Origin: Microvirga flocculans ATCC BAA-817
Lineage (GTDB): Bacteria > Pseudomonadota > Alphaproteobacteria > Rhizobiales > Beijerinckiaceae
Length of the DNA stretch: 64,000 bases
Assembly: GCF_000518665.1 (NCBI RefSeq)
Contig: NZ_JAEA01000006.1
Coordinates: 1 to 64,000 of the forward strand
Reading direction: 5' to 3'
In this document: one piece after another, positions 18,346 to 27,426 of the stretch
Layout: each line of letters opens with the position of its first letter
How positions within the stretch are numbered: the first letter of the stretch is position 1
Translations under genes and position numbers: made by a program
The notes under the pieces: model-generated
Databases searched by the model: none
Seen by the model: the letters and a program-made list of their open reading frames with translations, nothing else
Told to the model about the DNA's origin: nothing

Positions 18346-20790
18346 ATGACGACATCCTTGTCCGGATCAGACCAACCCTCCCCGCCGTCCGCTTGGACAC
18401 GGCGAGAGACGCTTCTCGCCCTTGCCCTCATCCTGGCCGCATGGGCCCTGGCGGCCTCCATCTGGCCCTTGACCGGAACCGTCGTCCCCTGGGACTCGAA
18501 GAACCAGTTCTATCCGACCCTGCGCTATCTGGGGGCCTCCCTCGCCCATGGCGAACTGCCCCTTTGGAACCCATACCATTTCGGCGGCCACCCCTCGGCG
18601 GCCGATCCGCAATCCCTGCTCTTCACCCCCACCATGCTGCTGTTCGGGTGGCTCGTTCCCGAACCTTCCATGCAGCTGTTCGACGCGGTCGTCTTCGCCC
18701 ATTTCCTTCCGGGAGCCCTGGCTTTCGTGCCGATCTTCCTTCGCCGGGGCTGGCATCCGGCGGGCGCGGTGGCGGCCGCCCTGGTCTTCATGCTCGGCGG
18801 CTCCGCCACGGCCCGCCTCCAGCATACGGGCATGATCTTCAGCTACGGCTTCTTCCCGCTGGCCTTCTGGCTCCTGGAAGAGGCGCTTGACCGCCGTTCC
18901 TACCGGTATGGCATTCTGTTCGTCCTCAGCGCCGTGCTAATGGTCATCGGCCGCGATCAGGTGGCTTTCCTCTGCGCCCTGACCCTGATCGGGGTCGCGG
19001 CCCACAGGATCGGGACGGACCGGCAACCCTTCGCCTACCTCAAGTCACGCCTGGGTCTTCTGGCGACCATGGGCCTTCTCGGGGGGGCATTGATGGCGGT
19101 TCCGGTCGTCCTGACCATGCAGTTCCTCGCCACCTCGACGCGCCCCTCCTTCGGCTTCGGGGTCGCCGCCATGGGCTCCCTCCCTCCGGAGAGCCTGGCG
19201 ACGATCCTTTTCGGCAACGTCTTCGGCTCCCTGCGCTGGACCTACGATTACTGGGGCCCCGATTGGCACAGCCTGTCGGAGGGCACCTGGACGGACCGGG
19301 CCACGAACTACCTGTTCATCGGCACCGTCCCGGCCCTCCTGCTGCTCTGGCACGGCATCGCCGGCGGGCGTCTCTTCGCCCGCGAGTTCCGCTTCTTTCT
19401 CGTCGTCGGGATCGCCGCCCTGCTTTACGCCCTGGGTCGCTACACGCCGGGCTTCGAGATCGTCTTCGATCACATGCCGGGCGTGAACCTCTATCGCCGC
19501 CCCGCGGACGCCACCTTCCTCGTCAACATAGCGCTCGCCTTTGCCGGCGGCTATCTCGTTCACCGCTACGCCATCGAGGGTATGCCGCGCTGGAGCCGCG
19601 CATCGCTGGGAAGGCTCTGGGCCTTCCTGCCCGTGCTCGCGCTCGGCCTCGTGATCGCAGCCGCAGCGAGCGCCCTCGCCTTCGCCGTCAAGGGCGGGCA
19701 CATCTATCCTGCGCTGAGCGAGATCGCGGCGAGCCTTGCCGCCGCCGGCATCGTCATGGTCGCCGTCGTGAAGTTCAGCGGCACCTCGCGCTGGCGGGCG
19801 GCCATGGCCCTCGTGCTGGTCACTCTGACCGGCGCGGAGCTGATCGGACGCCATGCCGCATCCGCCCTCAATGCCGAGCCTGCCGAGCGCTACACGGTGT
19901 TCACGAAGCTGCCCCCCGAGCAGCTCCAGGGGCTTCAGATCCTCAAGCGGGAAATCGCCGAGCGCAATGCCCAGGGCGAATATCCCCGCGTCGAGATCCT
20001 CGGTCTCAAGGGTGCCTGGCAGAATGCCTCCATGGTGCTCGGCATCGAGGACATCATCGGCTACAACCCCTTGCGCCTGGCCGATTATGAGCGGGCCATC
20101 GGTCCGGGTGAGAATGCGGAGGATCCCAACCTGCGCCGGTTCCCGACCAGCTTCCGAGGCTACGAGTCAGAACTCGCGAGCCTTCTGGGGCTCGACTACA
20201 TCGTCCTCGACCGCCCTGCCGACAAGCTGCCTCACCACTTCCCGCGCCTGGTGGATGCCGAAGTGGTCTACGGGACCGGGCGGATGTGGATCTACCGTCT
20301 CAATGCCTCCGGCCCGCGCGCCTATGTGGCGCATCACGTGAGCCCGGTGGATTCGGAGGCCGTGCTCGGTCAGGACGAACTGCCCGAGTTCAACCGCGAA
20401 ACGGAGGTCCTGATCGACCAGGAGAGCCTCCCCCTGCTCAAGGGCCATTACGCGCCGGCCGGTGCCGCTCCCGAAACGGCCAAGGGAAGCGCGCGCATCG
20501 TCAGCTACCAGAGGAACTCGGTCACCCTGGAGGTCGAGAGCGGCGAGAACGCCATTCTCGTGCTCCATGACATCCATTATCCGGGCTGGGAGGCCTGGGT
20601 CGATGGCGAGCGCCGCCCGATCCTGCGCGCCAACCTCCTGTTCCGCAGCGTCGAGATCGGACCGGGGCACCACCGCGTCGAGTTCCATTTCCGTCCGATG
20701 TCCCTCGAAAATCTGGTTACGGCGGCTTCCGAACTGGTAAAAGGCGAGGATGAGCCCATCCGGACCGCGGCCGCGCCCGGGCTTCGCTGA
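18346..20790 (+). CDS. YfhO-like multispanning membrane protein
   Basis: An 814-residue inner-membrane protein with about 12 hydrophobic segments up to roughly residue 520 and a large soluble C-terminal domain. The first external loop has WDSKNQFYPTLRYLGASL and ELPLWNPYHFGGHPSAADPQS, the GT-C-like signature of YfhO proteins, which act in decoration of surface polymers with sugars. The start at 18346 was chosen over a TTG at 18337; neither has a strong ribosome-binding site. A secreted protein gene follows at 21 bp, suggesting a cell-envelope operon. The C-terminal part ends FHFRPMSLENL. Confidence 0.8.
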   Translation: MTTSLSGSDQPSPPSAWTRRETLLALALILAAWALAASIWPLTGTVVPWDSKNQFYPTLRYLGASLAHGELPLWNPYHFGGHPSAADPQSLLFTPTMLLFGWLVPEPSMQLFDAVVFAHFLPGALAFVPIFLRRGWHPAGAVAAALVFMLGGSATARLQHTGMIFSYGFFPLAFWLLEEALDRRSYRYGILFVLSAVLMVIGRDQVAFLCALTLIGVAAHRIGTDRQPFAYLKSRLGLLATMGLLGGALMAVPVVLTMQFLATSTRPSFGFGVAAMGSLPPESLATILFGNVFGSLRWTYDYWGPDWHSLSEGTWTDRATNYLFIGTVPALLLLWHGIAGGRLFAREFRFFLVVGIAALLYALGRYTPGFEIVFDHMPGVNLYRRPADATFLVNIALAFAGGYLVHRYAIEGMPRWSRASLGRLWAFLPVLALGLVIAAAASALAFAVKGGHIYPALSEIAASLAAAGIVMVAVVKFSGTSRWRAAMALVLVTLTGAELIGRHAASALNAEPAERYTVFTKLPPEQLQGLQILKREIAERNAQGEYPRVEILGLKGAWQNASMVLGIEDIIGYNPLRLADYERAIGPGENAEDPNLRRFPTSFRGYESELASLLGLDYIVLDRPADKLPHHFPRLVDAEVVYGTGRMWIYRLNASGPRAYVAHHVSPVDSEAVLGQDELPEFNRETEVLIDQESLPLLKGHYAPAGAAPETAKGSARIVSYQRNSVTLEVESGENAILVLHDIHYPGWEAWVDGERRPILRANLLFRSVEIGPGHHRVEFHFRPMSLENLVTAASELVKGEDEPIRTAAAPGLR

Positions 20791-20811
20791 GAGCCTTTTC
20801 TTTTTCGATTG

Positions 20812-21693
20812 ATGACAGCATTCGTGAAACAGACATTCTTTCTTTTCGGCATTCTGGCTTTTGCCGCCACCTCCGCGGCCTGGGCCCAATCGCCCGCCGT
20901 GCCCTCGATGTCGCAGAACCTGCCGCCGATCTCGCTCGGACAGGTGACGCTGAATGCCGCGGCGACCTTTGCCGGAAGCAACGAGCCGATCCGCTCGGGC
21001 CTTGTCTGGCGCATCTACGAAGATCGGGGAGACGCTTCCCAGCCCACCATCGTCGCCCGCTCCGCGAGCCCCTCGCCGAGCTTCAGCCTGTCGCCGGGCA
21101 ATTATATCATTCACGTGGCCTATGGCTTTGCGAGCGCCTCGAAGCGCATCAGCGTCCAGCGGGGCAACCTCAACGAGCGGCTCGCCATCAACGCGGGCGC
21201 GCTTCAGCTGAAAGGCGCCGTGAGCGGAAGCCCCATTCCGGCGAACCGCCTCACCTTCTCGGTCTATGTGCCGGAGCCGCAGAACTCCGAAGGGCGGCTC
21301 GTGATCGCCGACGCCAAGGCCAACGACATGATCCGCCTGCCTGAGGGGACCTATCACGTGGTCTCCACCTATGGCGATGCCAACGCCATCATGCGCAGCG
21401 ACCTGAAGGTGGAATCCGGCCGCGTCACCGAGGCGACGATGAACCATCGCGCGGCGACCGTGACCCTCAAGCTCGTCGCCTCCGCCGGCGGCGAAGCCTT
21501 CGCCGGCACGGCCTTCAGCGTACTAACCCCGGGCGGCGATGTGATCCGCGAGGCCATCGGCGCCTTCCCGTCCGTGACCCTCGCCGAGGGCGAGTACGTC
21601 CTGATCGCGCGCCACGAGGGCAAGGTCTACACGAGGGAATTCAAGGTCGAGAGCGGCCTGGACCGGGACATCGAAGTGATCGTCACTCGCTAA
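20812..21693 (+). CDS. Secreted multi-domain beta-sandwich protein, unknown
   Basis: A 293-residue exported protein. The N-terminus has a clear signal peptide ending AAWAQ. The mature part is made of three similar beta-sandwich units of about 80 residues, with recurring phrases such as FSLSPGNYIIHVAYG, IRLPEGTYHVVSTYG and VTLAEGEYVLIARH. This is the pattern of carboxypeptidase-regulatory-like or PEGA-like domains. No catalytic residues seen. It is 21 bp behind the YfhO-like gene, so a shared cell-surface function is likely. Confidence 0.75.
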   Translation: MTAFVKQTFFLFGILAFAATSAAWAQSPAVPSMSQNLPPISLGQVTLNAAATFAGSNEPIRSGLVWRIYEDRGDASQPTIVARSASPSPSFSLSPGNYIIHVAYGFASASKRISVQRGNLNERLAINAGALQLKGAVSGSPIPANRLTFSVYVPEPQNSEGRLVIADAKANDMIRLPEGTYHVVSTYGDANAIMRSDLKVESGRVTEATMNHRAATVTLKLVASAGGEAFAGTAFSVLTPGGDVIREAIGAFPSVTLAEGEYVLIARHEGKVYTREFKVESGLDRDIEVIVTR

Positions 21694-21800
21694 GACAACC
21701 GAACCTTTTGCGCCCTCGGGGCATTGACCGGTCGCCAGTCACCGGTCGCGCCGCGCATGAGCCCGAACTCCCAAGGCGTGACCTTGCAGGAGAAAAGCTC

Positions 21801-23087
21801 ATGAAAGTCGCCGAGATCATGACCCGCAACGTGCGCATTGTGAGCCCAGACCGGACCATCCAGGAGGCGGCGCGGCTCATGGATGAGATGAATGTCGGCG
21901 TCCTGCCCGTCTGCGACGGACGCCGCCTGCGCGGCATGGTGACGGACCGGGACATCACGGTCAGGGCCACCGCAGCGGGCCTGCCGCCGGATACGACCCG
22001 CGTGCGGGACATCATGACGGACAATGTGTGGTGGTGCTTCGACGACGACGACCTGGATCACATCGTTCAGCTCATGAGCGACCATCAGATCCGCCGCCTG
22101 CCCGTGGTGGACCGCGACAAGCACCTGGTCGGCATCGTGGCGCTCGGGGATCTGGCGACGGACAGCGAGGAAGACGCCTCCCATGCGCTTCACCGCATCT
22201 CCATCCCATCGGAGCCCGACCGCTCTGGCACGCCGACGAGCGCCCGCGCGGACCGGGCGCGGCGCGGCGGACAGGCTCGCCTGACGGAGGAGGAAAGACA
22301 GGAACTGGCGCGCCGACAGGCTTTGGAAGAGGGAGACTGGGGCTATCCCCGCAGGCCCCATACGCCGGTCCATCTTCGTCACCGACGGGAGGGAGAGAGG
22401 TTCCGTTTCCGGGATGAGGATGACGTGCGCGCCGCCTTCGGCAGCTTTGGCCATCCCGGCGAGGAGAGGGCCCGCGACGCGCGCATGCGCGGCGGGTTCG
22501 GCGGCGAGGGCTATCAAAGCTACGGGGATCCCTATGCCGGGCGCGGCTTTTCCATGCGCGATCGTCAGCCCCGACGCTACGGTGTCTCGACCATCACGGG
22601 CGAATACGCGCATCCCGGGGACGACAGCAACGAGGACGAGCGCCGCATGCAGGATCGCGAGCGCACCTGGAGCCTGGTGACGGAGCGGCGCGACCACAGC
22701 AATTACGGCATGGGCCCGGGCAACACCCGCTTCGGCAACGACGCCACGGCGAGCCGCGGCGAGGTGCGCCGGGGTGCGCATGGGGGCCGCGGGCCGAAGG
22801 GCTACGAGCGCTCGGACGAGCGCATCCTGGAGGACATCAACGAGCGCCTGACGGACGATGCCATGATCGACGCTTCGGAGATCGAGGTACAGGTGCGGAA
22901 CCGGGAGGTGACCCTCACCGGCACTGTCCGCGACCGCCACGAGAAGCGCCGCGCCGAGGACATCGCGGATTCCGTCTCGGGCGTGACCCACGTGCAGAAC
23001 AACCTGCGTGCCATCGGCACGGAAGCGGGCGGGGAGACCGCTGCGGCGAGCGGACAGACGGGCCGTCAGCGGCAGAAGAGCGAATGA
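21801..23087 (+). CDS. CBS-domain pair fused to a BON domain by a long Arg/Gly-rich linker
   Basis: A 428-residue cytoplasmic protein. Two CBS domains occupy residues 1-125 (AEIMTRNVRIVSPD and RDIMTDNVWW mark the starts) and should bind adenine nucleotides. A roughly 205-residue disordered linker rich in Arg, Gly, Asp and Glu follows. Residues about 334-405 form a BON domain (DINERLTDDAMID, VRNREVTLTGTVRDR), normally associated with lipid or envelope binding. Start at 21801 has AGGAG nine bases upstream. A bidirectional terminator follows. The combination hints at a stress sensor near the membrane, which is inference. Confidence 0.82.
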   Translation: MKVAEIMTRNVRIVSPDRTIQEAARLMDEMNVGVLPVCDGRRLRGMVTDRDITVRATAAGLPPDTTRVRDIMTDNVWWCFDDDDLDHIVQLMSDHQIRRLPVVDRDKHLVGIVALGDLATDSEEDASHALHRISIPSEPDRSGTPTSARADRARRGGQARLTEEERQELARRQALEEGDWGYPRRPHTPVHLRHRREGERFRFRDEDDVRAAFGSFGHPGEERARDARMRGGFGGEGYQSYGDPYAGRGFSMRDRQPRRYGVSTITGEYAHPGDDSNEDERRMQDRERTWSLVTERRDHSNYGMGPGNTRFGNDATASRGEVRRGAHGGRGPKGYERSDERILEDINERLTDDAMIDASEIEVQVRNREVTLTGTVRDRHEKRRAEDIADSVSGVTHVQNNLRAIGTEAGGETAAASGQTGRQRQKSE

Positions 23088-23111
23088 CAGGCGCGTTCCC
23101 GGCCTGAAGCG

Positions 23112-23151
23112 AAAAAGTCGGCGCTTCCTCATCAGAAGCGCCGACTTTTTT
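23112..23151. terminator. Bidirectional terminator between CBS-BON and thrS
   Basis: A 15-bp stem (AAAAGTCGGCGCTTC and complement) with a short loop, A-rich on one side and T-rich on the other, so it can serve both convergent genes. Confidence 0.93.
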
Positions 23152-23170
23152 AAACAGCTCGCGCGAGATC

Positions 23171-25240
23171 TTAAGCGATCGTCCGCGCGACCACGTGATG
23201 CCCGTCGAGGGTCGCGTGTCCTTCCGGTTCCGAGACGGCCTTCGCAGCGCGCTTGAGGTCCGGGGTGACGGCCTCGGCGGCGAGGACCTTCAAGGCCTCG
23301 TCGAGAGACATGGTCTGCTGGTTGGGGCTTCCCAGGCGTCGTATGGACACCGTGCGCTCGGCGGCTTCCTTCTTGCCGACGACGAGCAGCACCGGCACTT
23401 TCACCAGCGAATGCTCGCGGACCTTGTAGTTGATCTTCTCGTTGCGAAGATCGGCCTCGACGCGCAGGCCTGCGGCCTCGGCGGCGCGCACCACTTCCAT
23501 CGCGTAATCGTCGCCTTCCGAAGTGATCGTGGCGACGACCGCCTGCACCGGCGCGAGCCAGAGCGGGAAATGACCGGCGAAATGCTCGATCAGGATGCCG
23601 ACGAAGCGCTCCATGGAGCCGCAGATCGCGCGGTGCACCATGACGGGCGTCTTCTTCTGGCCGTCCGCGTCGACATAGAACGCGCCGAAGCGCTCCGGCA
23701 GGTTGAAGTCCACCTGCGTGGTGCCGCATTGCCAGTCGCGGCCGATGGCGTCGCGCAGCACGTACTCGAATTTCGGCCCGTAGAACGCGCCCTCGCCCGG
23801 ATTGATCGCGGTCTTGATGCGCCCGCCGGACTGCTCTTCGATCTGCTTCAGGACGCGGGTCATCACGTCTTCCGCATGATCCCACATCTCGTCGGTTCCG
23901 ACGCGCTTCTCGGGCCGTGTCGAGAGCTTCACGACGATCTCCTCGAAGCCGAAATCGGCATAGGTGGAGAGGATCAGGTCGTTGATCTTCAGGCACTCAT
24001 CGGCCATCTGCTCTTCCGTGCAGAAGATATGCGCGTCGTCCTGCGTGAAGCCGCGCACGCGCATGAGGCCGTGCAATGCGCCCGACGGCTCGTAGCGGTG
24101 CACGTTGCCGAATTCGGCGAGGCGCAGCGGCAGATCGCGATACGACTTCAGGCCGTGCTTGAAGATCTGCACGTGGCCGGGGCAGTTCATCGGCTTGATC
24201 GCGAAGACGCGGTCGTCCTCGGTCTGCGTCGCGAACATGTTCTCGCGATACCAGCCCCAGTGACCGGAGGTCTCCCACAGGGCCTTGTCGAGAATCTGCG
24301 GCGCGTTGACCTCCTGGTAGGTGCCCTTCAGGCGGCGGCGCATGTAGGAGATCAGCTCCTGGAACACCGTCCAGCCCTTCGGGTGCCAGAAGACGACGCC
24401 CGGCCCCTCCTCCTGGAAGTGGAACAGGTCCATCTCGCGGCCCAGGCGGCGATGGTCGCGCTTCTCGGCTTCCTCGAGCTGGCGGATGTAGTTGTCGAGG
24501 TCTTCCTGAGATGCCCACGCGGTCGCATAGATGCGGGTGAGCATCGCGTTGTTGGAATCGCCGCGCCAATAGGCACCCGCCACCTTCATCAGCTTGAAGG
24601 CGTTGCCGATCTTGCCGGTCGAGGTCATGTGCGGACCGCGGCAGAGATCGAACCAGTCGCCCTGGAAATAGATCTTGAGATCCTGGCCTTCCGGGATCGC
24701 GTCGACGAGTTCGACCTTGTAGGCCTCGCCCTTCTCGGCGAACACCGTCTTGGCCTTCTCGCGGCTCCACACTTCCTTCGTGAAGGGCTTATCGCGCGCG
24801 ATGATCTCGCGCATCTTTGCCTCGATGGCCGGGAAGTCCTCCGGCGTGAAGGGCTCGTTGCGGGCGAAGTCGTAATAGAAGCCGTTCTCGATCACGGGAC
24901 CGATGGTCACCTGCGTTCCCGGGAAAAGCTCCTGCACCGCCTCTGCGAGCACGTGCGCGCAATCGTGCCGGATCAGCTCCAGCGCGCGCGGGTCCTCGCG
25001 GTTGAGGAATTCGATCCTGGCATCTTTCACGATCGGATCGGCGAGATCGGCGACCGTGCCGTCGAGCGCCATGGCAACGGTGCGCTTGGCGAGCGACTTG
25101 GCGATGCCTTCCACGATCTCGCGGCCGGTGGTGCCGGGGGCATACTGGCGCTGGGCGCCATCGGGAAATGTCAGGGTGACTATGTCAGGCTTAGTTTGGC
25201 CAATTGGAAAAGTTCCCTGAAGCAGATTCATTGTAGACAT
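23171..25240 (-). CDS. thrS: Threonyl-tRNA synthetase
   Basis: Class II aminoacyl-tRNA synthetase, 689 residues. Domain order: TGS (about residues 18-80), the editing/SAD region with [16 protein letters not shown], the catalytic core with motif 2 ([28 protein letters not shown]) and NCPGH, motif 3 ([13 protein letters not shown]) and the C-terminal anticodon-binding domain. Start at 25240 has AGGAG six bases upstream; a second Met lies three codons on. No T-box-type leader seen. Confidence 0.98.
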   Translation of the reverse strand: MSTMNLLQGTFPIGQTKPDIVTLTFPDGAQRQYAPGTTGREIVEGIAKSLAKRTVAMALDGTVADLADPIVKDARIEFLNREDPRALELIRHDCAHVLAEAVQELFPGTQVTIGPVIENGFYYDFARNEPFTPEDFPAIEAKMREIIARDKPFTKEVWSREKAKTVFAEKGEAYKVELVDAIPEGQDLKIYFQGDWFDLCRGPHMTSTGKIGNAFKLMKVAGAYWRGDSNNAMLTRIYATAWASQEDLDNYIRQLEEAEKRDHRRLGREMDLFHFQEEGPGVVFWHPKGWTVFQELISYMRRRLKGTYQEVNAPQILDKALWETSGHWGWYRENMFATQTEDDRVFAIKPMNCPGHVQIFKHGLKSYRDLPLRLAEFGNVHRYEPSGALHGLMRVRGFTQDDAHIFCTEEQMADECLKINDLILSTYADFGFEEIVVKLSTRPEKRVGTDEMWDHAEDVMTRVLKQIEEQSGGRIKTAINPGEGAFYGPKFEYVLRDAIGRDWQCGTTQVDFNLPERFGAFYVDADGQKKTPVMVHRAICGSMERFVGILIEHFAGHFPLWLAPVQAVVATITSEGDDYAMEVVRAAEAAGLRVEADLRNEKINYKVREHSLVKVPVLLVVGKKEAAERTVSIRRLGSPNQQTMSLDEALKVLAAEAVTPDLKRAAKAVSEPEGHATLDGHHVVARTIA

Positions 25241-25313
25241 AGATTTCTCCTAACTCACTCCTGCCAACGGAGCAGGTAAGCGGGGCCGACGGTTTGCTGG
25301 ATGAAAAGCGAAG

Positions 25314-25646
25314 TCAGCCGCCGTCAGTTTCGACTGCCTCGCAGGAGATCGGGGGAGCGTTGACGCCCCGCCAGCGACCGTAGGCCCAGGGCTTATACCA
25401 GGCCGCGCCCTCGGGCAATGTTTCAGGCACGAGATCGATCCCGTGGGTGCCGAAGGGCCCGCAACGGCAGATCCGCGCCAGCCCCATCCAGCCCCCGGGC
25501 CAGAAGCCGTGCCGCTGGATCGCCTCGTCCGTGTATTCGGAGCAGGACGGCAGATGGCGGCACTGGCGGCCGACGAGGCCGGACAGGCTCAGCTGGTAGC
25601 CGCGAATGGCCCAATGGGCGGCTTTCCGGACGGGGCTCGGCATCAT
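25314..25646 (-). CDS. yidD: Membrane protein insertion efficiency factor YidD
   Basis: A 110-residue homologue of YidD, a small amphipathic protein that assists YidC-mediated insertion at the inner membrane. The signature CRHLPSCSEYTDEAIQRHG and GGWMGLARICRCGPFGTHG, with conserved cysteines, is clear. The ATG at 25646 overlaps the upstream stop codon (ATGA), meaning translational coupling to the scaffold-like gene. In most bacteria yidD lies with rpmH-rnpA-yidC, so this location is different. Confidence 0.92.
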   Translation of the reverse strand: MMPSPVRKAAHWAIRGYQLSLSGLVGRQCRHLPSCSEYTDEAIQRHGFWPGGWMGLARICRCGPFGTHGIDLVPETLPEGAAWYKPWAYGRWRGVNAPPISCEAVETDGG

Positions 25647-26089
25647 CCCCGGTCCGCGGTGCGGCGCGCCTCGATCTGGTCGAGGGCGTCCACGACCGCG
25701 TCGAAGGTGAGCAGGATGGAGGCATGGCGGGCCTTGTAGTCCCGCAGCGGCTCCAGCACCTTCAGCTCCTCCCACTTGCCTTCAGGAGCCTCCCCGCCCG
25801 CCTTGAGGAGACGGATGGCCGTCTCGCGAATGTCACGCAGCTCCCCTATCGTCGAGCCAATGACGAGGCGACCCATGATGGAGGAGGACGCCTGGCCCAG
25901 GGCGCAGGCCTTCACGTCGTGGGCAAAGGCGGTCACCACATCGCCGTCGACCTTCACATCGACCGTGATGGTCGAGCCGCAGAGCTTGGAGCGGGCGGTC
26001 GCGGACGCATCCGCGTCCGACAGGCGCCCGAGATGCGGGATATCGGCGGCCAGTTCGAGAATGCGCCGGCTATAGATCTCGTTCAACAT
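25643..26089 (-). CDS. IscU/SufU-like scaffold protein lacking the third cysteine
   Basis: A 148-residue protein of the IscU/NifU N-terminal family, which assembles Fe-S clusters. Two of the three ligand cysteines are present: Cys37 (KLCGSTI) and Cys62 (KACALGQASSS). The third position reads RHASILL near residue 120, with no cysteine, so canonical scaffold activity is doubtful. I have seen this type annotated as iron-sulfur scaffold in Rhizobiales, but a distinct function is possible. It is cotranscribed with yidD and divergent from folE. Confidence 0.8.
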   Translation of the reverse strand: MLNEIYSRRILELAADIPHLGRLSDADASATARSKLCGSTITVDVKVDGDVVTAFAHDVKACALGQASSSIMGRLVIGSTIGELRDIRETAIRLLKAGGEAPEGKWEELKVLEPLRDYKARHASILLTFDAVVDALDQIEARRTADRG

Positions 26090-26148
26090 CACGTGTGCGG
26101 CGTTACGATTGGGAATATACCCTTTAACTCTATATAGGTATCTAATAC

Positions 26149-26175
26149 AGAATATGGGTATCGAACCCATATTCT
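26149..26175. promoter_or_regulatory. Perfect 11-bp inverted repeat between the scaffold gene and folE
   Basis: Arms AGAATATGGGT and ACCCATATTCT with a 5-bp spacer, in an AT-rich region. A related half-site, GGGAATATACCC, lies at 26111-26122. The position between divergent genes suggests an operator; a transcribed hairpin is the alternative. Confidence 0.5.
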
Positions 26176-26281
26176 AGCCGAACTCCGTGCGACAGCCCAG
26201 GATCGCCGGGCCTGCTCGGAAGATGGAAACGCCGGAAGCCTTCAAGCTTCCTAAAGTCGAGTACCAAGAAAGGGGCTCTGC

Positions 26282-26917
26282 GTGAGTGATGTCGTCAAGT
26301 CTCTGTCCGCGCGTCTGAATCCAGCCGCCGACAAGTCTGTTGCGACCCCGACCCGGGAGGAGGCCGAAGCGGCCGTCCGCACCCTGATCCGATGGGCCGG
26401 TGACGATCCGAGCCGTGAAGGCCTGCAGGACACGCCGAAACGCGTCGCCAAGGCCTTCCGGGAGTTCTATTCCGGCTACGGGGAAGACACGTCCGAGATT
26501 CTCGACAAGATCTTCAGCGAGGTCGAGGGTTACAACGACATCGTCCTCGTACGCGACATCCCGTTCTATTCCCATTGCGAGCATCACATGGTGCCGTTCT
26601 ATGGCGTGGCGCATGTGGCGTATTACCCCACCAAGGGCGTCGTCGGGCTCTCGAAGCTCGCCCGCCTGGTCGATGCCTATGCGAGGCGCCTGCAGACGCA
26701 GGAAACCATGACGGCCCAGATCGCCTCGACCATGGAGAAGGCTCTCGAACCCCGCGGCGTGGCCGTGATGATCGAGGCCGAGCATATGTGCATGTCCATG
26801 CGCGGCATTCAGAAAGCCGGCGCCATGACCCTGACGACCCAGTTCACGGGCATCTTCAAGGAAGACCCGGCCGAACAGGTGCGTTTCCTGACCCTGATCC
26901 GGAACGGCAGGTCCTGA
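26282..26917 (+). CDS. folE: GTP cyclohydrolase I
   Basis: Converts GTP to 7,8-dihydroneopterin triphosphate, first step of tetrahydrofolate synthesis. The 211-residue protein has the zinc-binding and catalytic signature [13 protein letters not shown] with the second Cys in [11 protein letters not shown], the hallmark of type IA enzymes. GTG at 26282 is the start, with AAAGGGG seven bases upstream and no in-frame ATG in the first residues. hisI follows at 8 bp, so the two are cotranscribed. Confidence 0.96.
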   Translation: MSDVVKSLSARLNPAADKSVATPTREEAEAAVRTLIRWAGDDPSREGLQDTPKRVAKAFREFYSGYGEDTSEILDKIFSEVEGYNDIVLVRDIPFYSHCEHHMVPFYGVAHVAYYPTKGVVGLSKLARLVDAYARRLQTQETMTAQIASTMEKALEPRGVAVMIEAEHMCMSMRGIQKAGAMTLTTQFTGIFKEDPAEQVRFLTLIRNGRS

Positions 26918-26925
26918 GACGTTTC

Positions 26926-27342
26926 ATGAGCGCCGTGTCGTCCAATCCCTTCCCGGCTCCGGGCTCCAAGGCCGAACTGGAGGAAGGAGCCGTCCTGTCG
27001 CCCCGCTTCGGCGCCGACGGGCTGATCACCTGCATCGCCACCGACGCCGCCACGGGCGAGATCCTGATGGTCGCCCACATGAACCCCGAGGCCCTGGCGA
27101 AAACCATCGAGACGGGGGAAGCGTGGTACTGGTCCCGCTCGCGCGGGGAGCTCTGGCACAAGGGCGCGACCAGCGGGCAGATCCAGACGGTCGAGGAAAT
27201 GCGGATCGACTGCGATCAGGACGCGCTGCTGCTCAAGGTCACGGTCGCCGGCGACGGCGGCTGCTGCCATACGGGCCGCCGCTCCTGCTTCTACCGCAAG
27301 GTCGAGATCGCCGGGGGTAAGCCCAGTCTCGTCGTTGACTGA
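26926..27342 (+). CDS. hisI: Phosphoribosyl-AMP cyclohydrolase
   Basis: Third step of histidine biosynthesis, ring opening of phosphoribosyl-AMP. The 138-residue protein has [14 protein letters not shown] and [14 protein letters not shown], holding the conserved metal and zinc residues. It is the single-function form without the HisE phosphohydrolase domain. It lies 8 bp behind folE, an uncoupled pathway pairing that is common in Rhizobiales. Confidence 0.96.
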   Translation: MSAVSSNPFPAPGSKAELEEGAVLSPRFGADGLITCIATDAATGEILMVAHMNPEALAKTIETGEAWYWSRSRGELWHKGATSGQIQTVEEMRIDCDQDALLLKVTVAGDGGCCHTGRRSCFYRKVEIAGGKPSLVVD

Positions 27343-27426
27343 GAGCGGCAGCCTTCCATGGATGAGGGGCTGCCCCCTTCCCGTCTGCGGGTGCCCTTTC
27401 GGTCCCTTCGATATAGGAAGGGCCCC

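Noticed and set aside
21690-23996. Long minus-strand frame across the CBS-BON gene and the end of thrS
   Set aside because: It runs through a strong terminator and the coding sequences of two convergent genes, and its product is Arg-rich low complexity.
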